Of a DNA stretch of 64,000 bases, positions 13,518-25,169 are shown one piece after another. The position numbers were made by a program, and so were the translations under genes. Within the stretch, counting starts at the first letter, position 1. Each line of letters begins with the position of its first letter. Below the pieces are notes generated by a model. The model saw only the letters and a list, made by a program, of their open reading frames with translations, did no database searches and had not been told where the DNA came from. Source of the stretch: Psettodes erumei (Eukaryota > Chordata > Actinopteri > Pleuronectiformes > Psettodidae); the NCBI GenBank assembly GCA_016785225.1, contig JAFBJZ010000935.1, positions 475,001 to 539,000 on the forward strand, given 5' to 3'.

Positions 13518-13548
<31 letters not shown>
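13518..13548. repeat. (AC)n microsatellite
   Basis: Uninterrupted AC tract of about 31 bases, downstream of adjacent poly-T/poly-G runs (13455-13478). Confidence 0.95.
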
Positions 13549-13550
<2 letters not shown>

Positions 13551-13689
13551 GTGTCTCTTTTTTTATTTATTTGTGTCCAGCGTGTGTCGTCTGCCCCCTC
13601 CCTGAATATACTATGAAAGCTGAGGGGTCACCGGTTCCTACTCATTTTCATAATCTGGTGCACAGAGACTGAGAGGGAAGGGACACAGG

Positions 13690-13730
13690 GAGGAGGAGGA
13701 GGAGGAGGAGGAGGAGGGAGGAGGAGGAGT
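13690..13730. repeat. (GGA)n trinucleotide repeat
   Basis: GGA/GAG triplet run with one interruption: a purine-only tract of about 40 bases. Confidence 0.9.
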
Positions 13731-14351
13731 TTCTCCTCTCTCCGTGCCGAGCAGGTGGAGGAAGCTGGAAGAAAAGAAAATGGCTTCCCCTCGGTCTGTC
13801 GTCATGTTTTCCTTCTCACTTCCTCTCGCTCTGTTCCCTCTTCACACATTTCAGATGAGACTCGGTCTTTCGAGACCAGGAAGTGTCCAATGTGCCGGTT
13901 TCAGTTTACACCGTGTCTGAGGTCCGGTCACGATGTGTCCCCCGGCCCACCTCCAGGTCTGACCCAAACCAGTCGCACCCAGTCGTGTAAATGGGTTGAC
14001 TGGGAACAGAGGAAAGAACCCAAACAGCGTCGACCGTACATGTCGCCCGCCGTTTGGAGCCAGCATCTCCGGTGTAATTACAGACTGTATCAGTTAAGCG
14101 TGAAACGATTGTCCACGGTTAATCTGAGTTTCTGCCGGTGCGACCTCTTTCAGCTGAGGTAAACAGCAGGAGCCTGCAGCCAGTCGCTCGGCCCGTCGCC
14201 GCGGCCAGAGCTTGGATTGCGTTGAAAGCCTCGGCCGGCTTATTTATTCATGTATGCACCAACTTGTGTTTCATTACCGTCGTTGTTTAATTGAATGTCC
14301 AGAGGGGGCAGATGATAAAGATCTCGACGGAGTGCAACCTCTCTCTCTCTC

Positions 14352-14359
<8 letters not shown>

Positions 14360-14386
<27 letters not shown>
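14360..14386. repeat. (CA)n microsatellite
   Basis: CA tract immediately after a CGCGCGCG run, so alternating purine-pyrimidine sequence of about 35 bases in total. Confidence 0.9.
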
Positions 14387-14640
14387 TTCTGTTAGACTAT
14401 CTATCCATCTCTAATTCTTTCATTCCCCCACAGTCTCCTCTTTTTTGTTTCTGTTTCACCATCTTTATCACGTTTACTCTGCTGTTTTTGTCTCCCGCTC
14501 TTTGCCCCCCCCCTCCCTCTTCTGTTTCATCCATTCTCTTTCAATCTGTCTAGCTCCTCTCTATTCTGTCCTTCCCTGGGAGACCACAAAGGCAATAACC
14601 AGAGCTGTGAGAGGGTCAGCCGGCGTAACCTGTTCAGGGT

Positions 14641-14689
14641 TGTGTGTGTGTGAGTGTGTGTGTGTGTGTGTGCGTGTGCGTGTGTGTGC
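14641..14689. repeat. (TG)n microsatellite, interrupted
   Basis: TG tract with GAG and CG interruptions. It is the complement of the CA tract about 270 bases upstream. Confidence 0.9.
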
Positions 14690-15800
14690 ACGAAGCGTTG
14701 GTATGAAATGTGTCCTCCCAACGAACCACTAAAGCCAAGGCCGGCTGTGCAGGCTTTAAGTTCAAGAATAGGAAAACGGTCTCGTCCTTCACATGGATTT
14801 TCATGTACGTTAGGCGATGCCGCAAGGCCGCAGCTGCAAAAGGCCCGTCGCGTCCTCATTTTCCCCGTCTGACAAAAGCGAAACCGCAGAAATAACCAGC
14901 GGCAGGTCTGAGCGGGCTTCATACCTTCCAGGGTCAAGAAATTAACTCCAGCCGCTGAAAAGAAAGGAAGATTGAGAAGAATAGCGACAAGGTTTCAGCG
15001 CGGCACCTGTTAGCCACGCCGCCCCCCCCGCACTCTTTGTATTCACACGTCGCAGCGGCGTCGGCTTCCACTTAAAGTCTAAGTATTAAATCAGTAATGG
15101 TATGTAGAATTGGTATTCGCTTGACTGTGGAAGGGGGTTTGGGGAAAAACAGGCTGAGATTGAAAATGAATGTGAACTGCATGATAGTCTGCCTCCTTCC
15201 TCTCGCCTATTGTTCCCTGTTCTTTTGCCCGCCTCCCTTCCCGTGTCGCCATCTCTCTTCCTCCTCTCTCTTTCTTCCTCTCCCTCTCCCTCTCTCTTTC
15301 TCTCTCTCGCTCGCTCTCCAGAGGGATTTGACTCTAACTGGCCTTGGCGCCCATAATGAAACCAAATCTATTTAAAGCCAAAAGCGATGCAAGTTTTAAT
15401 TTCCTATTCCAGAGTTAACCTTTTTGGCTGCGCTGCATTTTCACATCCACTTAATAACTTTTTAGCCTCCACCCCCCCCGCTCCTCCTCCTCCTCTTCTC
15501 CCCCTTTCATTCTTCCCATCACTCTCGCTGTCTGTTGCTTCCTCTCCTCCATCACCCCCACCCCGACACTCTCCTCTTCCCATCCCCACAACCCCTCGGC
15601 CCCCCCATTGCTCTCAGTGGCGAGGCACAGGCTGCCTCTTCAAGGGCAATATCTGTCAAATGATTCCCCAGTGAAATTAAGACAGAGGCCATGAGAGAGG
15701 AGAGATGGAGGAGGAGGAGGGAGGAGGAGGGAGGAGGAGGGGGGGGGGGCACTTGGGGATTTTTGGATGCAGGAGGTTGAGGAGTAATAGGAAGCGCTTG

Positions 15801-15802
<2 letters not shown>

Positions 15803-15834
<32 letters not shown>
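15803..15834. repeat. (GT)16 microsatellite
   Basis: Uninterrupted GT tract of 32 bases. A GGA triplet repeat ending in poly-G lies about 60-100 bases upstream (15703-15750). Confidence 0.95.
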
Positions 15835-15837
<3 letters not shown>

Positions 15838-16802
15838 GGGGCGGGGGTATACAGTCAGGTGGAAGTCCTCTCCTCTCCTTTCACCAAATTCAATATCATC
15901 TGACAGGGAAAAGAAAATAAAGCAGTTTAAAGAGAGATGTGGAAGCAGGTGCCTCTGTTGCCTTTCTCCATGTTAAAAAGAAGACGACGTGAAATGAAAG
16001 GCTTAGGGCACAAGGAGGGGGGACAGAGGGGGACATTTTCTGCCTGAAGACGGCCTTTTTTGTAAAGCATGTTGACACAGAGTGGTTGAAGTGATTGACG
16101 ACGCATGTTATATTGTCCTAATATCTAATATCTTGGACGCATTCTGTGCAAATGTGATGAGAGAAAGTCTCTCTGGGAAAATTTTAGGAATATTATGGCG
16201 ATGCCGTACAAAACAAAATCACCATAAACTCCGCTGAGATCACACACATGTCCATATGAGGACATTGGTGGAATATTACAGCAATTTCCTATTTAGATGT
16301 TGCGTGTCGCTATAACTCTCTGTGTCAGCAGTTTGAGTCCTGTTATGAAACAGTCTGTAACGGTCGCCTGCTCCTGAACGCATCCTCCTGTGTTTGATCA
16401 CACTGCTCTCCTGTGCTCGCAGCAAGCACAGCGCCATCTCCTGCCCACTCCCGCTGTTGCAGCCAATGAACAATGGCCCTGTGCAATCACAGAAAAAAAA
16501 CTCCTGTCTACACGTTTCACCACAGGCAGCTCGTGTGAAAACGCGCGCTTTTTTCTCTCGCTCATCTCAAATAAAGTTTTTAAACTCTTTTTTTTCCCTG
16601 CACCTGCTCTGCACTTACACACATAATGAATTGCTTACATCTAATTATTCAGTATCCCAGTTATCAGGGCTGATGGCCTCACGGTGCACCTCGAGAGCTT
16701 AAATTTACAGCCCTATTCCATAAATGTCTAAAATGAAATTAACTTTTTACAAGGTGTCATCTGTGGCTTTTAAGTGGTGAAATTGGAGCCTCCCTCCTGC
16801 TG

Positions 16803-16829
16803 CACACACACACACACACACACACACAC
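16803..16829. repeat. (CA)n microsatellite
   Basis: Uninterrupted CA tract directly upstream of a regulatory-looking block. Confidence 0.95.
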
Positions 16830-17000
16830 CTCATAATGAGAAGCCATTATTAGGCCGTGATTGGAGCCAGGGTGCCGATATTAAAAGTGGCAGGAGAGGC
16901 AATATCACCACAGTGTCTAATACCCTAGTAGATATGTCATATATTTTAAGACAGCTGCTCCGCTATTTATAATTAATAGCAATTTAGTCGCAGCAAAAAA
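16830..17000. promoter_or_regulatory. Candidate conserved non-coding element
   Basis: Complex, repeat-free, AT-leaning sequence starts sharply after a CA repeat. Visible motifs are TAAT/ATTA homeodomain cores (e.g. CATTATTAGG near 16845 and AATTAATAG near 16971-16979), a CAGCTG E-box at 16952-16957 and a MEF2-like CTATTTATAA at 16963-16972. This density is typical of developmental enhancers in introns of large chromatin-regulator genes. No conservation data were available. Confidence 0.3.
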
Positions 17001-17592
17001 TTGGAAGACAGCTAACAGAGGGATCTTGTTCTATTAAGTGCAGATTCAGGATCAATGTCAAAGTGACATTGTGCAGTTTCTTCTTTTTTTTCCTTTTTTT
17101 TGAGTGGGTGGTCCCACTCCGCTGTGCTTATATAAATACCACAAAGCCCATACGGTGTTAACGTGTGTTTTGTGCAGGAGACGATTTCCCTTTGATTGGG
17201 TGTAAAAATAAGTGCAGTACAAACAACAAAAAAAAAGAAAGAAACGACGTTGGCCTCCGAAGACGTGAATAAAAATAATCTGTCTTTATTCCCGTGCCTC
17301 ACAGTCATAAATCACTCCTTCCCAAATGACAACCTCATACACGGCGTATCAGTGTGGCAAACGCTCTATCTTATAATAGTGGTGTAGCACACAGCAATAT
17401 TATCTGCTGTGGAGCATTGTAGTGCATGTGTCTCAGCGCGGTGCCCCGGAGCGCTAGCCAGATTACACCGGCCCAGCGACAGTCTTATAATAAGACTCGC
17501 CCATTAAATCATATCAGCACTGCTTTTTATAGGCCAACACCTCAGCGACGACACTATGAAACTGTCTATCACACAGAAACCTGTGTGTCTGA

Positions 17593-17593
<1 letters not shown>

Positions 17594-17627
<34 letters not shown>
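17594..17627. repeat. (TG)17 microsatellite
   Basis: Uninterrupted TG tract of 34 bases ending in CGCGCAC. Confidence 0.95.
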
Positions 17628-17633
<6 letters not shown>

Positions 17634-19288
17634 CAGCTAGCGCGCCACTGTCTGGGAGGAGACGCGTGTGTGTTTTACCAAACGTTGCCGCCGTTTGAGC
17701 TGCTCGCCGCGGCATCTGACAGCGTTTCATCTTCCCCTTTTATTAGATCAGCCTCGCGCCGCTGTCACCTCTCCTCTCCCCGTGCTTACATCACACACGA
17801 GCGCGCACGCCCTCGCGCAGGGCCTCGGCGACCGGTGGCCCGCGAGCTCGGCGAGGACGTTCTGCTTGGTTGCGTCGGGCCGGGAGGGGGAGAGGGCGTC
17901 CAGGACGGCCTTCCACCGCGACTCTCAGAATATGCAATACTGAATATTCAAACTGGAGGGTTGACTGATGTGAGCGTGTGTGTGATGTGAGGTGCCGCGG
18001 CTGATTCGTCCTTATCACTGGGATCAGCTCGTGGAAAAGCAACTCACGGATTGTATCGTGTTGCATTTGGACAAAAGGTGCAGCAGTTAACGACCAATTA
18101 AAATGCTCCGACAGGTTTTGGCTTTCTCAGGGAGAAACTAAACTTGTCAAAACTGTGCAAAAAAGTTTTGTATTTCTCCAAAAAAAACACTTATTTCAGA
18201 TGTCCTCAGGACCTGGTTAGTTAATTTACCAATTTGTTAAAGGAGTTATTATGAAAATATTGAACTAAAAATGACAGCTGTGTCATTTTCCCACAATTAA
18301 AAATGTGGTCAGAAATGAGTGCTGCAAACAAACAGCAGCGGAGCAGATAATAGTCGCTGTTGTCATGTTTTCAGCCTGCGGACCTCTTTTCTTCCAGACT
18401 CTAAGGACACGCCAACATCGCGTGGGTTGGTCTCGTAAAACGTCCCCTCGTCGCACGCCGCTGTGCGAGTGTCTGTAGCCACCGCGGCTTTCCAGGCAGA
18501 GCTGTCATGTCACATTTGTCCCCTCTGACGGGTGACGGCGGCGGCAGCAGAAGGGAAGAGTTAAAGAGACGATCCCGCGGAAGTCACGGCGGAGCGGCTC
18601 AAATTGTTTTGGACAAAGCAGACTGACGTGTTTTTTGTTCCCCGCGCGATGTTCGACAGCTTTCTGTGCAGTGGTTTGACATGGCTTGCTCGATGGCGGC
18701 GGTGCAGCCGTGAAGCTAATTCAGGGAGTTTTGTTCCTTCACATCTTTGTGCTTTCTTTCCATGTCCTCACACTTTGGACCTGCTTGTGCTGTCACTTTT
18801 CTTGACGTTTCCCCGTGCCTCGGTTTGTTGCTTTGTTAAAATGAAGCATCTGGGTTGCTCTGCGATGGAAAAGCTTTTTTTTTAAGTGTATTATTTTTTG
18901 TCTTTTTCTCTTTAATTGTCTGTAATTGTTAAGACGCTGCAAAAATCACACACGACGCCTTGCCAGTCACCGCGCCTTTCCCAAAATAATCAGCTGATGA
19001 TACACTTCCCAAATCCAGCCAACAGACACAAGTGATCCACGTGGTGAAATTTAATTGAAGTGCGTAATTGCGTTGTTATTCTCAATGGCTTCCATGCCAG
19101 TGCGCCGCTCCGCACGCGTGCACCTCTCCTGCCGTTTACCCGCACAAGCTTAACAGTACACACCAATATCCTGCCCACGGACAAAACCCAGACTCGCACG
19201 TCAGTGCTGATGCCCAAACCTGCTGCATCTGCAGCACAAAGCGATGTAATATGCACACTGACGGACAAGGAAACTGGCTGACAGGCGC

Positions 19289-19291
<3 letters not shown>

Positions 19292-19321
<30 letters not shown>
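19292..19321. repeat. (CA)15 microsatellite
   Basis: Uninterrupted CA tract of 30 bases. Confidence 0.95.
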
Positions 19322-19322
<1 letters not shown>

Positions 19323-20590
19323 CTTCCCAAGGCCTCTCGGTTAATCCGAGCCGTCAGTCAGTGCTCCGGGGCCTGGATGGGGCCGTTTGATTGTAATTGC
19401 AAAAACCGGAGGCGGACGAGGGAGAGCCGGGGATGTCAATAGACAGGTGGAGGGACGGAGGGATGGATTCTTCCTGTCTTACCCACAAGCCCCTGCTCAG
19501 CACGCCGTGTGACTTTGTGTCAGCAGTTTGTCTTGTGCATAGCTAATGGCGGCTCGACGAAGGGGCGGGCTGCTCCCGTTCGATCTATCTGTCTCTCTAT
19601 CCCCTCGTCTTCGGCCAAAACCCCGACAAATGAGATTTTGCCTGAGGTGGATGGAAGGATGGTGCGCCGAGCAAGGCCTCTGTGTGCCCGTCTGTCTGTC
19701 TGTTAGGAAATCTCGCAAGCCGTAAAGGACCCCGAGGTTTTTTTTTTGGGGGGGGGTTCTTCTCCTAAACTCCCCCATGCTTCTCCTCTCGCCTCTTTCC
19801 TTCAGCCTCCTCTCCCTTCGTTCTGTCTGTCTCTCTCTCTCGCTCGCCTCCTGCCCGTCTTCTAATTTAAGTCAGCGGTCAGAATAACTTGCGGTCAATT
19901 GTTTTAGTGAAGAAACGGGGGACAGGGAGGGAGGGGGGAGAAGGAGAAAAGAGAGGAGGAGAGAGGGAATTCAGGGAGGAGGAGGAGGAGAGGGCAAGGG
20001 CCGACTGAGCGGTACAAAATTGGAGGGAGAGAAAAAAACACAATAGGCGGAGAGAAAAAATAAAAACACCCTCTTCTCCAATTAAGGAGCTTTTTTTTGT
20101 TTGTTGTGTTTTGTTTCTTTGGTCATGGACAGTCGGTCACACTCGCTTTTGTTGAGCGTGTGATGAATTACACCCCTCCACTCCTCCGCCTTTGTTGTGG
20201 TGAAGTTCCAGCCGTTTGCGCCTCCTACAATATTTTTTTTCTGCGCTGTGAATTCTCCATGCCTGTTTACCAGCCGGGGTTATTTTGAACTGGCATAGAG
20301 AAATGGGTTTTTCAAAAGTCTCTTTGATGGTGAGCCCAATTTGTTTTCACCAGTGAAAAGTTTGTTTGAACGCTCCGTAGCTCGGGCCGGCGTCCGCCTC
20401 CCCGCGAGCCTGCTCCCGTGTTACACTGGCATCGCTCACATGACCTGACCAACTTGAAATAAGAATCGTACTCACTGATCGACAGCCTGTTTTCCTGTGT
20501 GACTCGCCTCCTAAATGTGTGGAGTGATGACGTCACGTGAAAAGATCGGTCTCTCTTCTCATTGGGAAATCCTCGTCTCTGCCGCCGGGG

Positions 20591-20609
20591 GGGTCAGAGG
20601 TCAGGATCA
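20591..20609 (+). promoter_or_regulatory. Nuclear-receptor half-site cluster (DR1 + adjoining site)
   Basis: GGGTCA at 20591-20596 and AGGTCA at 20598-20603 are separated by one base (DR1), and GGATCA follows immediately at 20604-20609 (DR0). DR1 is the layout preferred by RXR heterodimers with PPAR, HNF4 and COUP-TF. The motif is read directly; occupancy is unknown. Confidence 0.35.
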
Positions 20610-20659
20610 GCTCACTCGAAAGTGTCGGTGGGTGGTTGAAAGTGCTTTTGAATGAATGT

Positions 20660-21235
20660 GACATACAATAGGTGTACAGTGTGTACAGTATGGAGCCTGA
20701 GGTAGCCTCTGTGGGTACATACAGTCACTTTATTAGGAGCACTAGCCTCCCTCTGTTCTCTGACTCAACATGGTGGAAACAGGTACACGCTGACATCGTT
20801 CCTGCAGATTTGTCAGACACACACGCGTGCTGCCAGTTTTTCTGATGGCAGTCTCAGATCCACACTAAGAAACACACTAAAGTCATTGTCATGGTGATGA
20901 TGTGGTGCATCATCGTGGTCAACATGGTCTGACAGGCTGTGGCATTCAGAGTGTGCCAAGAAGGTCGGATCCGTGGATTCATGCTGTTGACACTGAATTG
21001 TGCCCCCCCCCCCCGGGCATCTGCATGCCTCAGCAGAAAGGACTCGTCAGACCAGGCTTCGCTCCTCCAGTCCTCACCTGTCTTCACCTGTGTCCACTGT
21101 GGCCTCAGGTTTCAGCTCTGGGCTGACAGTCCATTCGCTTCAAGGGTTCGACACGTTGTCCATCCTGTGATTTGCAGTAACTGTCAAAAGTCTCTATCTC
21201 ACGTGACTTGGCCTTGTGGCTGGTCCGTCAAGTAA
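20660..21235 (+). mobile_element. Decayed teleost interspersed repeat
   Basis: Several blocks match, in order, a high-copy fish repeat that I recall: a block with GTCACTTTATTAGGAGCAC (20724-20742), a CGTTCCTGCAGATTTGTCAG block (about 20797), a GTGGTGCATCATC block (about 20901), a GTGTGCCAAGAAGGTCGG block (about 20950), GTGGATTCATGCTGTTGACA (about 20973), CGTCAGACCAGGCTTCGCT (about 21044) and CTTCAAGGGTTCGACACGTTGTCCAT (about 21138). The copy carries large internal deletions and no open frame of use. I take it as a non-autonomous transposon relic but do not assign a superfamily. Confidence 0.55.
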
Positions 21236-21703
21236 AACATCTCACTGCAAACGCCACATGACGCTTGACTTACTGGAGGGGTCACCTGATAGGCTACTGT
21301 TAGTCCAGTTCTCACCTGTGGACTCACTACAAGGAGAAAGCTCAGGAGAAAATTGGAGGGGGGGGTAAGTTTCGAAATGACATCATAACACTGTGGCCCG
21401 GTGTAATTTCAACATGACAGTATTTGGAGTTCCAACCAAGAACAATTCACAGTTGGCTAAAAGGAGGCGATCGGGGGTGGGGGGTGGCAGGGTTGTTTCT
21501 GACTCCGTGCGTGGTGAAGCTGACAGACAGATCCAGAGTCAGCTGTTAATTTCACACAGATCACAGGCAGATATCTCTCAGAATTCCACCAATCCTCATT
21601 ATTGATCAGCGGTGGGGGCTGATGGATTACCGAGGCAGACGCACTGACAGGCGGCACATCCAATGGGGGAAGAGTTTTGCATCGCACCAGCCAAACCAGA
21701 CAC

Positions 21704-21728
21704 CACACACACACACACACACACACAC
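21704..21728. repeat. (CA)n microsatellite
   Basis: Uninterrupted CA tract of about 25 bases. Confidence 0.95.
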
Positions 21729-22413
21729 CTCCCTTCCCCTCTCCCTTCTTTTGATCAGAGTCACTTTGACAGTGATGCATAAGTCTGTGCAGCGCGGGGC
21801 TGGCTGGCTGGCAGGAAATGCCAGAGATCTCCCGAGAGTAGAGGACTGAGGGATTAAACAGAGAAAGACACTCCCTCAAAAAAAAAGAAAAAAGGAGGAA
21901 AAAGGAAATCAGTGTTTCCTCCCTCTGCGGACGGAGAGAGCTGTTTAAGGATGCTGCCACTTTTGTGTTTTCTGCTGCCTTTTCTCTTCAAAAGAGGCTT
22001 TTGTGTTTGTGTTTAAACTCCGCTTTGTCTCAGGGTTAGTCTGGTCGGCCCCTCGCCTGCGACGGACCGAAGTCCTGCGCGGATGTCAAATCGAAGCAAA
22101 TCATCACTATCATTCCTCCTTGCCGTCCTTGGCTCCCCCTCCACCCCTCTATTTCTCTATTTCTTATCACTCCCATCAAGGAGAAGTGAATGGCACGCGT
22201 TTCATCTCTCCAAAGCGACGGCGGGGGCCTGAAACACAACAGAGGCAGCGCCGGCAAACACTGAACTGGATTGGGTAGAGTAAATACAAAGGCGAGAGGG
22301 AGAAAGAAAGCAGCTGGGGAGACACAAAAGGATGGAGCCGCTGCAGTGGGAACTAACCTTGCCTGGGTTCCTCTGATGTTTCCTTAACACACATGCCGCG
22401 CCCATTACTGTCA

Positions 22414-22416
<3 letters not shown>

Positions 22417-22456
<40 letters not shown>

Positions 22457-22472
22457 CTCTCTCTCTCTCTCA
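22417..22472. repeat. (CT)n microsatellite
   Basis: CT tract with one short TTTTT interruption: pyrimidine-only over about 55 bases. Confidence 0.95.
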
Positions 22473-23394
22473 AGTGATCCTTTTATTTGTCATGTTCAGA
22501 GGACAGCGCCAAAGCATCAGAGGAACGCGAGGTTACAGTGTATTAAAGGAAATGTTGTTTCACGAAAAATGGTCATCCCCCTTTCAGCGGGAAACACAGA
22601 GGCCGTGCAGCGAGTGCACTTCAAAGCTGCCCAGAAAACTTCCCATGAAACAACTTTGATTGGCTGTATCTAAAGGGGACAAGCACGGGACCCCCCCACG
22701 CACCGGCGTCTCCGCACAGTCTTTCTCACATTGTTCTTAACCTTGGGCCTTTGTTGCTACACAAAGTACAAGTATGAATTCAGCTGCTGTCATAGAAGAT
22801 TTACATGCAGGCAAAAAAAAATCCAAAACAAACCTGTTGCTCCACAATCAGGAGAATTAGCATCGCATGTGGGTAATTCATGTCTTTACTGTTACCTTTG
22901 ACAAATCTGCAGACAGGGTTGCTGGAATGAAAACACAATTCATTATTGACATCAGTGGTCTTCAACCCTTTGGTCCCGCTTGCAAAGCGGCGACACTGAA
23001 GAGGATGTTGTTGTTGGGTGTTTTTCTTTTTTTTAATGGCGAGCAATCAGCATTTGATAACATCTGAAAATGAATGGCGTCCCAGAATGAAACCCGTCAT
23101 TCATGTATCACTTTTTCACGCCATTAAAAAGTCCCTCGCTGACCCATTCTGATGAAAGATATTACATGGAAGTGATGCGTCGGTGCATGCAAATTGGCGA
23201 TGAGTGGGGAGGGGAGGAGGGGAGGGGGCGGAGAGAAGTTTGACTGGTTGTTTGGTCGTGTTAGTTTGAAGTGGAGAGGCTGCAGTTGAGTGGTCTGTCT
23301 CCCTGACACACACACACACACACACAACCTCTCCCCCCCTTCCGCTCCTCCAATGGCCCTGTCGGTGAGCCAGGGCGGGTGATTACCAACGCTC

Positions 23395-23575
23395 TCCCCC
23401 AATTATGGGCTGATTATTCCGCCGCGCTCTAATTGACTGGGGAGATATGCAAATGGCTGTCATTTGGGATGATAAAGGATGCGGGTGCTGGATGCCCCCT
23501 GCATTATTTAGCCTCGGCTGTACGCAGCGTGAAGGATGTGGCGTGCGCTTTAATTGCTGAGGAGAGAGAGGTTAA
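23395..23575. promoter_or_regulatory. Candidate conserved non-coding element with octamer
   Basis: Repeat-free complex sequence contains a perfect ATGCAAAT octamer (POU-factor site) at 23447-23454 and several TAAT/ATTA homeodomain cores (AATTATGG at 23401, TGATTATTCC at 23411, TCTAATTGAC at 23428, TTTAATTGC near 23551). The mix of POU and homeodomain sites is typical of developmental enhancers. Function is inferred from motif content only. Confidence 0.35.
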
Positions 23576-23652
23576 GCTGAACGAGCAGCTGAATTAGAAA
23601 TGAGGAATTTAGGCTCTTTATTTATTTCTTTATTTTGCCTCTCTCCTTCCTG

Positions 23653-23687
<35 letters not shown>

Positions 23688-23688
23688 T
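23653..23688. repeat. (CT)n-(CA)n compound microsatellite
   Basis: A CT repeat runs directly into a CA repeat. Confidence 0.9.
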
Positions 23689-23849
23689 CTGTGTCATCTG
23701 TCGTCTTTTGTTGTTTTTTTTTTCTCCAGTCCTCTCTCTGGGGTGAGTGGAGAGGTGAGGAGGGGGTGGGTGGATGGCAGGGATGTCATGCTGGAATGCC
23801 ATAAATAAAAACATTAGCGGAACCAATACGTGCAGAACAAACAGGGTGA

Positions 23850-23850
<1 letters not shown>

Positions 23851-23884
<34 letters not shown>
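23851..23884. repeat. (TG)17 microsatellite
   Basis: Uninterrupted TG tract of 34 bases. Confidence 0.95.
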
Positions 23885-23885
<1 letters not shown>

Positions 23886-24394
23886 ATGTGCATGAGGGAG
23901 GTGGTGAGCGTTCGGTTTGTGCATTAAAAACCAAAGTGTGAAGAACCTTTGCAGACTTATGGGGGGAGCTGTTCCAGCGGTTCAGACAATAAGTGGGCTC
24001 AGCCTGTCTGAAAGCAACTTTCAAGGCGCGCTCCTCTGCGGTGACCTCACTCGCCATGTGAAAGGTCGCACTCGTGGGCGGGCGGAGATGGAGTTTGTGG
24101 CGTCTTCGGCACCCTGGGTGCACAGAGGGGGCCAACCTCCGTGTTCATCGAGCCACTAAAAGGCTGGTGTCGGTTGTTTGAGACACTTTACTATGTGTGT
24201 GTGTGTGTGGTGGGGGGTTATTAAGTGAATAGGGTCCACTGGCTAAGCACTCCTAGCCGGGCCTTGCTGGCATAATATCGGGGGGGGGATCGGAGTGAAA
24301 CTCAGCACTAATCCCTCTGGTTTGGAGACAAGCGGCACCAGATTTGGGCGTCTTTAACAGCTTAGGGGTAATAGGGCCTCAAATGTCCCCTTTC

Positions 24395-24540
24395 AACGTG
24401 GCCCGCCCTGTGTCTCCACATTATGAGAGGCTTAAGAGCTGGGGCAGTTATCACTCAGTGAGCCCCCTATCTTACAACAAGCAATAATTGCTAATGCAGC
24501 GGAGTTACTGTTCGCATTATCGCAAGATTTAGTGAATCTG
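24395..24540. promoter_or_regulatory. Candidate conserved non-coding element
   Basis: Non-repetitive sequence with balanced composition and AATAATTGCTAATGC-type homeodomain cores (24483-24497), in contrast to the surrounding simple-repeat-rich intron. Weak evidence, from pattern only. Confidence 0.2.
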
Positions 24541-25151
24541 TTGGAATCCTGAGTCAGGTGTCTGTCTGACCCTCCCGCCTGACTCCAGGACTGAGGGTTT
24601 CTTTTTCTTTTTCTTTTGGCGCTGTGGTGAAACAGAGAGAGCCTGCCTTTCCCTCTTATCCTGATGCTGAGGCGTTATCAGGAGATTGCCCGGGCTTTGT
24701 GAGTTGTGCAGAGGCAGAAGTGAAAAGAAAAGGCACAATTACTTTGCTGTGCTTCTGTGACTCTCCGCCGCACAACTTTGGGAAGCCTGAACGGTTTGTT
24801 CTTAGGGCCGCTTTTGTTCCACATAACAAAAACAAAGAGAGAGAGAGGGGACTGTCTTTAACAATGGAGCCTACCAAATAGTACAGTGTTTTTTTCTTTA
24901 AATCACAAAATAGTTCCTCTGTGACTGTGAGCTGCTGTCCTTCACACCGGCTTTATACGTGTATCAGTATGTGTGTAGTATCTATGGTTCTTTCAAAGTT
25001 TGTAGGAACAATTTTAAAAAAGCATAATCGTGGTCTCGTGTCCCTCGCTTACCAGCATTCAGGGTTTGGTTCCTGCCCTGATCATTGACTGTAAGTAAAG
25101 ACCTCAGCGCGCGTAAAACAACTCCTCAGGTTGGCCGACTGCACAAGTTGT

Positions 25152-25169
25152 AAAAAAAAAAAAAAAAAA
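25152..25169. repeat. Poly-A tract
   Basis: Run of about 18 A. It could be a retroposed tail, but the upstream 150 bases match no SINE or LINE that I recognise. Confidence 0.8.

Noticed and set aside
14295..14312. CTCF-like CCAGAGGGGGCAG
   Set aside because: One base short of the usual core spacing, so not reported as a site.
23572..24135. 187-codon minus-strand open frame
   Set aside because: It includes translated CA/TG repeats (Thr-His and Cys-Val runs) and matches no family.
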